Positions 46,129-58,100 of a stretch of 64,000 nt of DNA are shown piece by piece. The number at the start of each line of letters is the position of its first letter. The first letter of the stretch is position 1. The DNA is from Ooceraea biroi (lineage: Eukaryota > Arthropoda > Insecta > Hymenoptera > Formicidae). Location of the stretch: assembly GCF_003672135.1 (NCBI RefSeq), contig NC_039515.1, positions 11,966,001-12,030,000 of the forward strand. The letters are read 5' to 3'. The notes under the pieces were generated by a model, which saw nothing but the letters and a program-made list of their open reading frames with translations, did no database searches and was not told the DNA's origin. Both the position numbers and the translations under genes were made by a program.

Positions 46129-47117
46129 ATGGAATAAAGAGCCAAATTAAAGTTTTAAACTGGACAAAACAGCTGGCGAAAACGTACAAAATGATAAAAA
46201 GTGTGTACGGTAATGATTGTTTAGATCGTTCCAATGTTTTTAGATGATATGCTCGATTTTGTGACGGCAGAGAAGACATCGTAGATATTCCATGAACATC
46301 GCTATTAAAAGCAATTTGTACTTCCGAAAACGTGCAAAAAATGCTTGAAATCCATTAATTGGACCGCTGTGTGTCTGCAAAATTTATCAAGGAGCTCACT
46401 GGCATACCTGAAAGCATTGTACATCAAATTATAATCCAGAACTTGGACAGCATGTACGCTTTATATTGCACATGTGACGGAAATTTTAAAAAATGCCAGA
46501 ATGGGGCACTGCGAAGACATGCTAAGAGCGGTCGATGCTAATCCGGATTTCATGAAAAACAAAACCTTAATTGGTAATAAAACGTGATGTTTTCAATATG
46601 AGAAGCTCACAAAGCGACAGAATAAGGAATGGCAGAGCTCAGAAAAACCGAAGAAAGTGCACATGCAGAAGAGCCAAATCAAGACATTGCTCACTGATTC
46701 TCTTCGATTTGGAAGGAATCGCTAATAAGGAAATCATAAACAGAATACTGATCATTATTTGGATGTTCTGAATTGTTTGTGGAACAGGATTCTCCGAGTT
46801 CGGCTTGAATACTGAAAGCAAGGATCTTTGTCACTTCTGCACGATAATGCACGGGCACACAAATCGAAGATTGTACGATTTCTTGGCCAGAAAAAGACAT
46901 CACAGTTCTCGAACATCCCTCGTGTTTGTCTGATTTGGCTCTGTGTGACTTCTGGCTATTATCAAAACTAAAGTTGGCGATGAAAGGAAAGCGATACGAT
47001 ATCATTCAAGACATTCAAAGGGCTTCGACCGATCGCGGTTTTAGAGACGATTTCAAAAACGGAGTACAGCGACTGTTTAACAGTGACAGTGTCAACTATC
47101 AAATGACAATACAATGA
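46129..47117 (+). pseudogene. Fossil mariner transposase (SETMAR-like type)
   Basis: Scattered across frames are mariner landmarks in order: FKLDKTA and YKMIKSVYGNDCLDRSNVFR after a start-like ATG, ARFCDGREDIVD, a helix-turn-helix stretch (ELTGIPESIVHQIIIQNL), EWQSSEKPKK, ILRVRLEY, HDNARAHKSKIV (second catalytic Asp), a degraded third-Asp region (SDLALCDFWLL) and KLAMKGKRYDIIQDIQ. Many stops and frameshifts separate them, and the DES-type first-Asp segment is not readable. It belongs to a different mariner lineage from the copies at 16715 and 30821. TIRs were not found. It is old and inactive. Confidence 0.85.
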
Positions 47118-50100
47118 CAGTGAAAATTTTTTAATCACTTCCAGCGTTATATTGATTCAGTAAGAATGCATTTTGAATAAAAAGGAAGAAAAACAAAAAG
47201 TGATTGATGTTTTGTATTTTTTTCGCATCAGAGCCCGGACAGACCGTATGTTGTAAACACACAAGCCATGTTAAATTGCTTACTTTCTTCTCTTTCTTGT
47301 TTATTTTACCAGCATTTTGTAAACGAAATCTGCATATTAATGTTTCTCAAGAAACTGGGAAGGAGAAGTTCTCTACATATCCGCGATTAGTTCTCCAAGA
47401 GAGTTTGTAGGGACACAGCAGAATTTGACGACCGAACTTTTCGCGTATTCAACAGGTCCAGCTCTTTGAATTTTCATAAAACCAGGAATTGTCCGCCATA
47501 TCTAAAGAGAGTGACACCGCTATGGGAGACTATCTCGGCCACAACTCCGCCAACTCCGTTTTCAACTGGCCCGGTGTAATGGCGCTCGCAGCTCTCCGAT
47601 TACATAGAACCAGAAGAGGATAGCGTACATGTACGTGGGGATCGTATGAAGGATAAATGGGGAGTGGATAACGAAGGTATACAAGAGTACGAGAACGAAG
47701 TAAGTGCCCCCAACCCCTGTAACATAGCGCTTTAGGACGAAGGGAGCGCCGTGAGCGATGTTCTGTCGGTCCACTGCTCGCACGTAGGCCGCTACGAGAG
47801 TGCATATATGTATAGGGTGTTCCGAAAATATTTCGATGCAATAAAAGATCGCTGAATGGTGGAGTGGTATTTGCTAGAGAGTGGCGAGGTCGAAACTTGA
47901 TTAGCACCACGAGGCACCATTATCCAAAATGTGTACTTCAGTTTAAGTTAAGATTGATCTATCTGATTTGTCAGGTATATGTTTTCCATTTAAGAGTATC
48001 TATAGTCTGAACATTCGATATTTACATTTTGCTCTCCAGTTTGAGACTTTAATTATCAGCTGAACTCACAACAGTCGCAGGACATCCGAGTCGACATCGT
48101 GAATTGAATATAGTCAAAGGCAGAAAGAGAGGAAAACACCCTGTATGTTTGTGTATGTATGTATACGCTATGTATATACGATAGGTTTCTCCGGTATATG
48201 CAAATCGGTTAACGTTAGATATGTATTCATGGGATCTTATCCGCATGCACGTGCATAGAGTGATGATCTTCCACCAAAAGAGGTACCACTATACGCGCGT
48301 GTGTGTATAAAAGGAGAAGAAATTCAAATTTTCCAAGCACATTGTTTGCCAAACGTTTTAATGTATGAGAATCTCCTTTGCGAGTAGACTAATATTCCTC
48401 AAATCATGATTACGTTTATGAGCAAAATGCTAATGGCTACTTCTACTAAACAAGAAGGTACGCACATGAGGGTACGTGCAGCAAGTAAATACTGATGAAA
48501 GTTGTCCCTGATGTACTTCTGATCGTCATTTACATGATCGAGCGCGTAATCGTCTTGTGTAGTTGTGATAACGACGTACTTATATATTGAATTATCTCTT
48601 TATCATATCGTGTTCTGAGCAAACATCCTCATTTGAATAAGTGGCCAAGCAAGATAAATTGATGAACTGATGAGGGCATCCAGTATGCATGAGATAAATG
48701 TGTCTCATAATCATTAGACGAACATGATCAACAATGTTACAATGCGATTTGATCATACAATCGTTATTAAACGCGTAATTGTACATTTCAGATGTTTCTT
48801 AGAAAAATATATTTCGCGCTTATATAATTTCTCTAATAACTATATAAATGTTTCTATATATATAACAATACGCAGCTGAAATGAATGATTAAGATTGTAG
48901 TAGAAAAAAAAAGAGAATAAAACCTGTAGAAGAAATTGTTCTTTCTTATGATAGTTGTAATATCCAGAACAACGTTCCACTGTAAAGACTGCACGCAAGA
49001 AAATGCCATCTGCCAACGAAGCTAAAGTAACAGTTGAAGCAATGGAGTCGAACAGCTATTAGATTGAAACAAAATTAAATTATAATACCTAATCGATTAT
49101 ATCTGAAACATCTGTGTGGAAATAATTTTATTATCTATTATCTAGAGGCTGACGAAAATAATGAATTTCAGAAATCAAATTTGATTTTCACATCAAGGTA
49201 ACTTATGCGAGTGATCATTAAACACCGTAACTCTGCTTTCCGCCCTCTTCATGTATACACGATGATGACAATCACCGACGAACGAGATCTCAAACAACGA
49301 CAGTACAACTCGTGTACATGCTGCGTGATGTCGTGACAAAGCGTAACGTCGAGGCTAACCGACCATGGCGTGGTATGGAACAGAAAGCTAAGTGCGAGAT
49401 ACATCACGGCCACCCTAGCAGCTCTCTGATTCGTCTCTCTCTTTCTTCTGACCGCGTCAACTCCCTTACTTTTCTTCGGTTTGGATAACGCCAACAACAC
49501 CGCCGTAGATAAAGGGTATTCGGATCGTAAAACACTCTCGTTAAGAATATGATCCGGGCTTACCTTCGGCCAACGCTGACCAGGTACCAGCACACCACTT
49601 CGCCAAGTGTCACCTCGCCAAGAACGGTGCGAAAGAACACACCGGTTCACTGTGAATTACGATCGCTACTGCCCCTCTTAGATACCATGGTCGCGTATCC
49701 ACCACCTTAATATAACTTCGCACACCTCATCAGCGTATAACGAACCACCATAAAGAGCGTCAAGCGTTCACCGCCTTGCTGCTTGTACAGTTAACGCCTC
49801 TATATGTTTTCTTGCTCGTCGCCGCAGACGGATGAGCCTGCTCTGCACGATTTATCCTTGAGAACAAGCCATTGCAACTCGATTATTTATTAGGGAGGAT
49901 TGCTTCGAAACCGTTGATACACTCGAACATTCGTCGTCCTCCTTCAAGCGCGTGTTACTTTAGCCTTCGCTTCCAACCAACGTTCGGCGTGTCCAACCGT
50001 GTTCGGCGGTTCCAGTACAGCCGGAAATTGGCGAGAGAAATAATTTATTTGTCCCTGACGCAAGCAGAAATTATTAACAAGAAGTTGTCAATTAACATAC

Positions 50101-50904
50101 GTGTCAACTTCAATTTCGCTGGGAATGACGTTACATTGTATTTCAGATTGCATCTCGACGGTAGCGAAATCATTCGTGCAGCGTCACTTAAAAGCAAGGA
50201 TGATTTATTCGCTTAGAAAATCTGCGAAGTCTCACGTTCAAACGCAAAAACAATTTTCTCTTGCTGCGCGCTTGGTAGCAATAAAAGTGAAGAAGCTGAG
50301 AGAGTAAGCGACCGGCGACAAAGCCAATATAATAAAGCAGGGTCGCGTATTTCATCCCCCGTCCTCATTGGTGCATAACATTCACTATAATCCCGCAGTC
50401 CCGAGATTTATAATCGCGGGAGCAAATGCGTGCAGGAATGCTCGACGTTCTCGCACGAGAGTAGAGCTCTCGGCGCGTTACACACCGCCATGGCGACTTG
50501 AATTATTCATTCCGGTGCCGTTGCATTTTGTCGCCGGCACTGTATCAAGCGTCTGGCATCACACCAGCCACAAGACGCTCCGTTGTTCCGCGTAATGTTA
50601 GCAATTAAATTCCACAGAAGATGCAGCGAGTAGTGATAATTGGTTCCCTTACGCTCGCGATTATCTGCCCCATCAATCACGTTGTTGCGAGCGGTAGGTA
50701 GTTACCGATTACTTCGTGTTTCATCGATGTAAAATGTATAGAATGTGCAGAAAGTTTAGTCTTTTTTCAGCGTTCTGGTGTTAATATTTAAATTTCAAAT
50801 CAATTCTCGCTGCTTTACGTTTTTGAAGAGGATTGGCATCGAAGCTTATAAAACGCCATGTGTCATGATTTAACGAGGAAGATAAATTCGAAAAACAGTA
50901 GTGA
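47118..50904. other. Non-coding stretch
   Basis: No gene was supported. The GC-richer segments 47530-47900, 49230-49680 and 49870-50580 contain overlapping, unrecognised frames on both strands. A TATAAAAGG sequence occurs at 48306-48314, with no convincing start site or exon downstream. Confidence 0.45.
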
Positions 50905-51170
50905 ACGCGATGAACAATGAAAGGCTGCATACGCTTTTCATATTCAGCAAACCATTTTGGATTTGGACTGAAAAGTTCCTCCGCAGATGGTGTATTCACC
51001 CAGCTTGGCGCCTTCGGATTACCACTTGTTCCCATCGACGCAGTACTTTTTAAGTGTAGTACTTTCACGATACGGCTGAGATACGAGGAAACTTTTTTCG
51101 TACAGGAATTCGAGATTTACCCGAGAGATGGGAGAAAATCGTACAAAACGAGGGCAAACATTTTGATGAC
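50905..51170 (+). pseudogene. Fossil mariner transposase, C-terminal fragment
   Basis: Read on the plus strand with frame changes, the sequence gives AYAFHIQQTILDLD, then YSPSLAPSDYHLF (the third-Asp motif of mariner), then FFRTGIRDLPERWEKIVQNE, the typical mariner C-terminus. The intervening segment is shortened and carries a stop. The N-terminal two thirds and both TIRs are absent or unrecognisable. A clean-looking 95-codon frame on the minus strand (50781-51068) is antisense to this fragment and is not a gene. Confidence 0.8.
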
Positions 51171-52602
51171 CGAATTGTATTACACATCTTACGCACTTAA
51201 AGCGGAAACGTGCAAAAGATGACTAAAACTTTTGCATACATCTAATACACATCACGTTTTCTGTCTGTATTGTTTCTTCTCGCGTAGCAAGCTGTAATGG
51301 GCTAAATCAGCTCGGACTTGCGCACAAGTAATTTATTTGAACTGGTCACGAAGACATCCAGTTTTCGGGGCCGCGGAGATTTATATCTTCGTGTTGCGCG
51401 TGACTATACGCACCGAGAGAGAAGTTCGGTGGAAGGCAATGCATGCTCATGCATCGCCATCGAAGTGATTAATGCATTCGAGCAACGTGGGCCAGCGCAC
51501 GACAAGAAGTACGAGGCACGGGGAATTGGGTTGCCTGCACGTGCACTGCTGATTTTCTTCCTTTTATCTTCTCGGGAATCTTCCTTCCAACTCGTGCTTC
51601 CAGGTACACACACGCGGGTATTATGATATATGGGCAATGTGCGCGCGCGTGTGTGTGCGCGTACGAAGTTTTGCATAGATATCTGATTTCGTGGCGCTCT
51701 TATGCGACGTTGTCGAGGCGTGCTCTTGAGATCGCTTGATGCGACCCAAGCAAACGACTTGATGGAATTGACGGTATCATTTGTCAGCTACGGTAGACCA
51801 AAGCACTTTGGTCTACTCGGAAGCTTGTGCGAAATAATTTACCACTTGCAACTGTCGGAATGTTTCAATCGTGTTAGCATTAGAATTATAATTGCCTTTT
51901 GCCATTTGCTTACAGATCTGAGATCTTCGATTCAGTTCAGCGATGAATAAGAGGCTAATAAATTTGATCAATCTAGAGATCAATAATACTGCATGCTGGT
52001 GTAACAGATATTGATGTATGTTAGCTGTATAATTGTATCTTAATGTGTGCTTCTCTGAAGAAGCGAGATGCTTGCTACGTATATTTGTCATTATTAACAT
52101 TCAATTTAATTGTGAGAAAATTAAGACAATCGCAGTTTACCGTGTAATCTTAGAAAGCATGGAGATCTCAGCATGCAAGAGTAAGAGATACATGTGATAT
52201 TTTACATAATCTCGTGTACACATGGGAAAAGGATGGAAAGAAGCGGAGAAACCGTATAGGTCAGAGTATACCATACACTCGGTCGAGATAGTAGTCGAAT
52301 GACATTTATACAGTCATTATAGGCCGTTTCGAAGTTCATAAAATCTATAATTTGATATCTGTTGTGCTGACAGTAACAGGTAAGAAATGTTAATGAACCG
52401 TTTGTATCCAATCCTTAAGCTACTGTGAAATGTCCTTTGTGCATACCGCTACTGGGTATTCGCGTACTACTGCAATCTGCGAGTCCGTAATTATCGCTTC
52501 GCTGCTTCAGAGAAAGATACATTTTCTCCATATCATTGCAATTATACAAGCTTTAATTTTAATTAGCAGATTTATCGGAGTCATAATTGCTTCCAAATGT
52601 TA
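51171..52602. other. Non-coding stretch with a Z-type tract
   Basis: No gene was recognised. CpG-containing sequence at 51300-51720 carries unrecognised overlapping frames. The alternating tract at 51638-51665 is listed separately. Confidence 0.45.
51638..51665. repeat. Alternating purine-pyrimidine tract
   Basis: Twenty-eight bases alternate strictly, built of GC, GT and GC blocks (TGTGCGCGCGCGTGTGTGTG and on). This is a Z-DNA-prone sequence, the second in the window. Confidence 0.85.
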
Positions 52603-52810
52603 AGTCATTTAACTAAGTAATCCGGATCGCGTCTGGATGTCCATGAATGAAACTAAACACATACTTATGACAGTACAACGTAGCTTATCGTATGTTATAA
52701 TAATTTTATAGCGAGATAGGTAACCTTTAAAAACCAAACAGTAAATTGTTCAAGGCATTGCTACATTGAATTATATCGCTGTCTAGACCCGGATTACTTA
52801 GTTAACACTT
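52603..52810 (+). mobile_element. AAGTAATCCGG MITE, copy 4
   Basis: The left end carries AACTAAGTAATCCGGATCGC and the right end AGACCCGGATTACTTAGTTA; TA flanks each side (52601-52602, 52811-52812). The interior landmarks ACTAAACACATACTTATGAC and TAATTTTATAGCGAGATAGG match copies 1 and 2 in the same orientation. It is 208 bp and non-coding. Confidence 0.87.
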
Positions 52811-52812
52811 TA

Positions 52813-54894
52813 TCTGCAAACAACGGAAAATTCCGTTTTTACTTCGTTTGTTGCGTTTTCTGGGAGAGTCAAGGCAATTTTATGTGCATAAAATTAACTT
52901 AATTATGCGCGACGCATTCCTTCAAATTTTATTTAATTTATTGTTTTTTAAATGAATACTTTTAAATCAATACTTTTAGTTGTGACAAGTATATTTCACG
53001 GAATCGCCAAAAGTAGCCCGCGGTAGATGTGCAAAATATCCCGCATATAAAGTATTAATAACCTAATATAAATAATAAAAATAAATAAGTTAACTGTAAT
53101 AATAGGATAAAACTCTAGTGACTGATGGAATAGACAAAATATTATCGCCATTGTAAAATATACGCAAATCTCACAGTAGAATTTTCGAAGAAAAAAGTGA
53201 AATGAATCGGTTGGACACAGCTCTTGTTATTAGCTATTTAATTGGGTCCAGTCTCTTATCCTGCGATGTTCTAGGGGTAAAGACCGGCGCTACTACCAAA
53301 ATAGGGGTTCTAATCTACAGCCGGCGGCAATCGCAAAATTACCAGTTTGGAAAAGGTGCTGGGCGGATCTCATTGTACGGTGATTTTTTCCATTTACGAA
53401 TCTTTTATCGCGTGGCACGTGTGGTATAAACAATGTGGCGTTTTAGAACTATACAAATATACAATAAAAATTTTATTGCACTATTTCCCCGATTTTGCTT
53501 TGCGCTGCAAGTAAAATAAGAGATCATTCCTTTTTCCTTTGTTTAAATTAAATCTTCTCCTCGATCGCGATCATCTAAAGTTATCTGAAATATTTTATTG
53601 CTCATATGAATATGTAAAATAATTTCTATGGATGTTATGTATTAAGTATTTCTCTTGAACATTGAAGAATTGTGAAAGCAACAACGCTTGATTTAATTGA
53701 CAATGATCTAATGCTATCTTCGTATTAATTTTAGACAGACGCATCTCATCTTTAGAGTGCCGACTAGCAAAGTGAAAGGAGTGCAAACGTAATTTTATGC
53801 TCTTAGCAAACTCTGGCGGCCATGCATTTTCCGAAACGTCGACACGTTTACGAGGGTGAGCATCCGACGGCAAAAGCGTGCGTGCTATAATCGTGCGTCT
53901 ATAAATAAACGATGAAATGCGGCAAACACGCGGCTTTAATTGGAAAGTCCGAACGTACGCAACGTTCGTTAGGATAAGTTTTACTTAGCAACGCAATGAG
54001 AATGATGATCTTACCGAATCAAAAAGACACAAGGCTTCATTCTTCCCGTAAGCAACACATACATATGTATCCATAAGAACTTTGAAGGAAAATGTGTTAC
54101 AAGCTCGATCAAGAACTCACAAAGAGTACGAGAATGTTGAAATCAAAATGTCACCCATCTCTGGTACACAGAAAGAGGAAGAAACTACAGAATGACGCGG
54201 AAGACTCGGAAGGACAATGGAGTGCTGAGAGAAACAGGGAAGGTAAATTGTATCCACACAGGGTGCTAAATTAACTGGAGCATTAGAACGAAAAGGAATG
54301 AGAAAGATTGGACATCGCTGATCGGGTAGCCACTCTGATCACCACCCCATCGCGAGGGCCATGTCGTGATGTACAAGTTACCACATGCCAATAGATTTAC
54401 GTCTCGTCACATTTGTTGCGTGCACGCCCACGTGCGTGTGCGTGTGCTTACGCTTCGGGGATGGCATTTGCGAGAGCTGGCTGATGTTTGAGCTCGTATT
54501 GCAGACTCGTGACGCTCGGGGAGGCAAATGCGGATCAACCATGTATACGAGATAAAGAGGGAAAACCCATAGAGGACGGAGAGAACCCGAGAGTATCGAG
54601 AGGGAGGAAAGGGGTGATGCAATGGCGTCGGAACGGTCATCGATGAAATCGCTTTTACTGCGATCAACGGAAGTGTGCAACGTTGTGCAACGTGCAACAT
54701 AAGAAATAAATATTTTTAATAAATTATTGGCGGCATCACGCGTTGACATCGTTTCACGTATACAAGAAGTTGAAAATATGGGAATGTTATAACTTTAAAA
54801 ATGTCCTGACAACTTTCAGGCGGTAACTCACGAGACGTTAACAGAATTTGCCTCTTGGATTAATACACGTTAATTTTAAATATATGTATTATAT
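52813..54894. other. Non-coding stretch between two MITE copies
   Basis: Apart from a weak candidate open frame at 53202-53429, no gene or repeat was recognised. A CpG-richer patch with overlapping frames lies at 54300-54720. Confidence 0.45.
53202..53429 (+). CDS. Candidate small ORF with signal-peptide-like N-terminus
   Basis: A 75-codon frame opening MNRLDTALVISYLIGSSLLS, which has the charged start, hydrophobic core and small-residue end of a secretory signal peptide, followed by KTGATTKIGVLIYSRR. The base at -3 of the ATG is a purine. After about codon 50 the sequence looks less coding-like, and a possible splice donor (AAAG|GTGCTG) lies near 53356. It could be the first exon of a gene continuing elsewhere or a chance frame. 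No family was recognised. Confidence 0.18.
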   Translation: MNRLDTALVISYLIGSSLLSCDVLGVKTGATTKIGVLIYSRRQSQNYQFGKGAGRISLYGDFFHLRIFYRVARVV

Positions 54895-54896
54895 TA

Positions 54897-55102
54897 GATC
54901 ATTAATTAAGTAATCCGAGTCGCGTCTAAATGATGATAAAAATATTGTAGCAACGTTTTGAAGAATTTTGTTCTTTGTTTTTTAAAGATTGCCTATCCTG
55001 CTATAAAATTGATATACCTATGCTATGTTAGGCTGTCATAAGTACATATTTAGTTTGATTCATCGGCATCTAGACGCGACCCGGATTATTTAGTTAATGA
55101 TC
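54897..55102 (-). mobile_element. AAGTAATCCGG MITE, copy 5
   Basis: This is the best-delimited copy. GATCATTAATTAAGTAATCC at the left and TAGACGCGACCCGGATTATT then TAGTTAATGATC at the right form the TIR, with TA on both sides (54895-54896, 55103-55104). At 206 bp it gives the reference size. The interior (TTGCCTATCCTGCTATAAAA and AGTTTGATTCATCGGCATC) is inverted relative to copies 1, 2 and 4 and parallel to copy 3. Confidence 0.9.
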
Positions 55103-55104
55103 TA

Positions 55105-58100
55105 ATATATCCTCTTATATTACGTGCTGGATATTTTGTGAAAGACGTTTTCGACATCACTGGCGCCTATGAAATGACAATTTAGGGTTACACGCCGCTT
55201 AGACAACAAAACTGGAGGAAGTAGGAGAGGGATAGAGATAACGCGTAAGCGAAGAGTAGTAGAGAAGAGGACATAGAATGAGGCAAGAGAGACAGAAATT
55301 GAGGGGCGCACCCGTTCCCTGTGGCCGTCGTCAATCAGAATTCCGCGAATTAGCGTTAACGGGCCGTTATTGCCGCGTCCATTTGGCTAGTGTACAGTTT
55401 GGGTCGTGGATATGAGCCCATAGATTCCCCATATTCTACGCCGTATGGGGCGATGGCGCTGCCGCGCATAGCCCACCGGAATCCGGTTAGTTACTGCCAC
55501 GCGTTATGGACCGCGCCGCTTTGCCTTTCTCTCTCTTTCTTCCTCGTTAGTCCTTTCGCCTCCTCCCTTCCTCTGCCTATCTTTCTCCCTCCGCGACCGT
55601 GGAAAGCTCCACCCTAGCGACGAGCACAACGCGAATGGCCGCGGTCTCTCTACCAACGGCTCTATGCATCTATCGATACGTATTTACCTGTTCGCGCAAG
55701 AGCGACGATTCCTATTCTTTTAGATAAACGTTCAACCGTGGTTGAGTAAACGAATGCAGGAAAATAAAGCGGGATGAACTGTCCCTTAAATCGCTCTTAA
55801 ATCGCCCTTAAAAAGTCGAAAAGATTCGGAAGAAATCATCGAGTAAAACAAGGGTGCTTGAAATTATAATAAATTATCAGTTGTATGAGAACAGAGGTAA
55901 TCAAAATTTATAAATTGGCGAAAATAATAATAATTGTTAATATTACCGTAGAATTAATTGCTTTACACAGTACCACAGTTTTGTCATGAATTACAATAAT
56001 TTCATATCTATAAATTCTCTCTTTTAGCACATCAGCATTTTTAGCACATTAGCATGAGAGAGTGATTAATGTGAATAATTAAAAAAATTATCTAATAATA
56101 CAATAACATTGTAAAAAATTCTTATTATATGTATTATAATTTTTATCTCTTTTGTTATATCAACTCTTATATTATAAATTCATATTAATGATAAAACAAA
56201 CGATTCTTTGTTTGTTACATATGGAAGCAACTTGCGCAACTAGATAATCAGAAAAGAATGTTCAGAAGAAACAGTATCCCGCTGTGCAGGTCTAATAATC
56301 TTAAGCGATCGTTGCCTTATTTAAACTTTCGTACGGCAAGTTATTACAGCTCTACCAATAATTCCTGTCACGTTCCTCAGCTTCTATGATCTGTCTCGTA
56401 TATCTGCCAACTTCCTGTGTTGTCTTAATCCGATGGTAGAATAGTGCAAAAGTCTCGAGTGATTTATGTTGATATGCTCACAGTAAAGAAGATTGTGTAA
56501 TGCATGTCATTCCTGACGTAATACTTTATGAATACGTTTTAATTTAAGAAGTTTGAAAAAGATATAATAGACCTTATCTGTTTTCATGAATAAACAGATT
56601 TTATAAGATTATTCGTCTATTCTCTGCCTACATTTAGTATTATTCCTATCATTAATAAGTACAAATGCTGAGGAAAAAACAAATTTTTATCTGCTAAAAC
56701 GTTATCTAACATTGGAAGGAGATGAATTGCCGAGATGAAAGGGTGTAAAATCTCCGTCTCTCAAGGATTTTAAAGGGTCCCGCGCGCCATATTTTTTGAC
56801 ATAGTAGTCACAGCAAGATCTTGAAAATGCGTCGCGTCGGTAACCCCGCAGTCACGAAATAGCGAAGAATTCCAAGGTTGGTTACTAAAAACCTCGAGAA
56901 AGAATGACCACCGCCACTTCCTGCAATAGTGCGGCTTTTTCTTCACGGCGCGGGCGTCCATGTCGTATTTAAAAAGGGCAGAGATTCACGAGGCTCTCAA
57001 GGGTTGTTAAAAAGGGAGCTTTAGCTAAAAAACCATTTAACGGGGTGACAAGGCAGGGGGTTTATGGCAGGAGTGCTCATAAAAGGTCATAGTCAGACTC
57101 GGGGTTAAAAATGGCGGGGATTTGCAAGGCCGTCGGTCGCGCTTCGATCCATTGAAATTGGTATTATTTACCCTATTATTCTATTGACAAGTATCAAAGT
57201 CTTGAACATTTGTCTTACTTTTTGTCAAAGCATCTCGTATCCATTATCACGAATCGCATCGTGCAGAGTACACAAGAACAGAGTACACTGCTTTGTGGAG
57301 CTCAATCTATCAAAATTCTAATACATATCTTATAATAAAGCTCATCTTTGATCAATTGTTTAAAACAACGTTTTGCAAAATTGCATGAAAGCTCTTTACA
57401 ACTAAACAATTTTACTTTACAGGCCGCTTACGAAATAGTCGCCTGTTAAATAATATGGATTTAAGAAAAGCATCTACAACTACGTAATCCTTTTATGCTA
57501 GAGCTTGCTGAATGGCAGATTTATGATAGTATTATTTATAGGCAGCCGCAACCCTGTAAGAGGTGAATCGGGCTTTGTAGGATCAATCCGCCGGACAGAA
57601 ATCGGTTTCTCGGGCCGTCGGATACAACGCTCGTAGCGACGCTTAAAGCGTTCTATGTCTACTACGACCTCGTAAACCCCACAATTGCCTGTCTTAGAAG
57701 GCTTTTGCTTCTTTGCTCGCATCCTTTCCTAAGTTGTGCGTTTTTTTTCTCCTCAAGGGCAGCGTTCGATTGTGGGTCTGAAGAGTTAGAGGCTTAACCC
57801 TGCACAAGTCAGTTTTCTTCCGACCTACGCGTGTGTAACACTTCTCCCATAAGTCGAGGATGACCGTTGACTGAACTTTTGATATGTGCATATGTGTAGT
57901 GTTGCATTTTAGCTTCCTTCGATAATGACATGGTGATAACAAGTGATATAATCAGTATGAACGTACGAGAGACAGTGAAACTATAAATTTCTTTCTTGAG
58001 AATAATCTGATGACTTTTAAATATACATCTGCATGGTGATGCGATGACATAATTAAATGTGTATAATCAGGAGTAAGTAATGTTGATAAATGTTTAGATT

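Noticed and set aside
47813..48143. Possible 331-bp element with TAGGGTGTT and AACACCCTG ends next to TA
   Set aside because: The inverted repeat is only about 8-9 bp before diverging. Chance pairing, or ends of two separate elements, is as likely.
48306..48314. TATAAAAGG as a core promoter
   Set aside because: No convincing initiator or downstream open reading frame. TATA-like strings are frequent in AT-rich DNA.
50781..51068. 95-codon minus-strand frame with protein-like residues
   Set aside because: It is antisense to a mariner C-terminal fossil whose motifs are readable on the plus strand.
57498..57722. Arg/Pro-containing minus-strand frame that looks mildly coding-like
   Set aside because: No recognised homology or supporting gene structure. 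It could be an exon, but the evidence is too weak to call.
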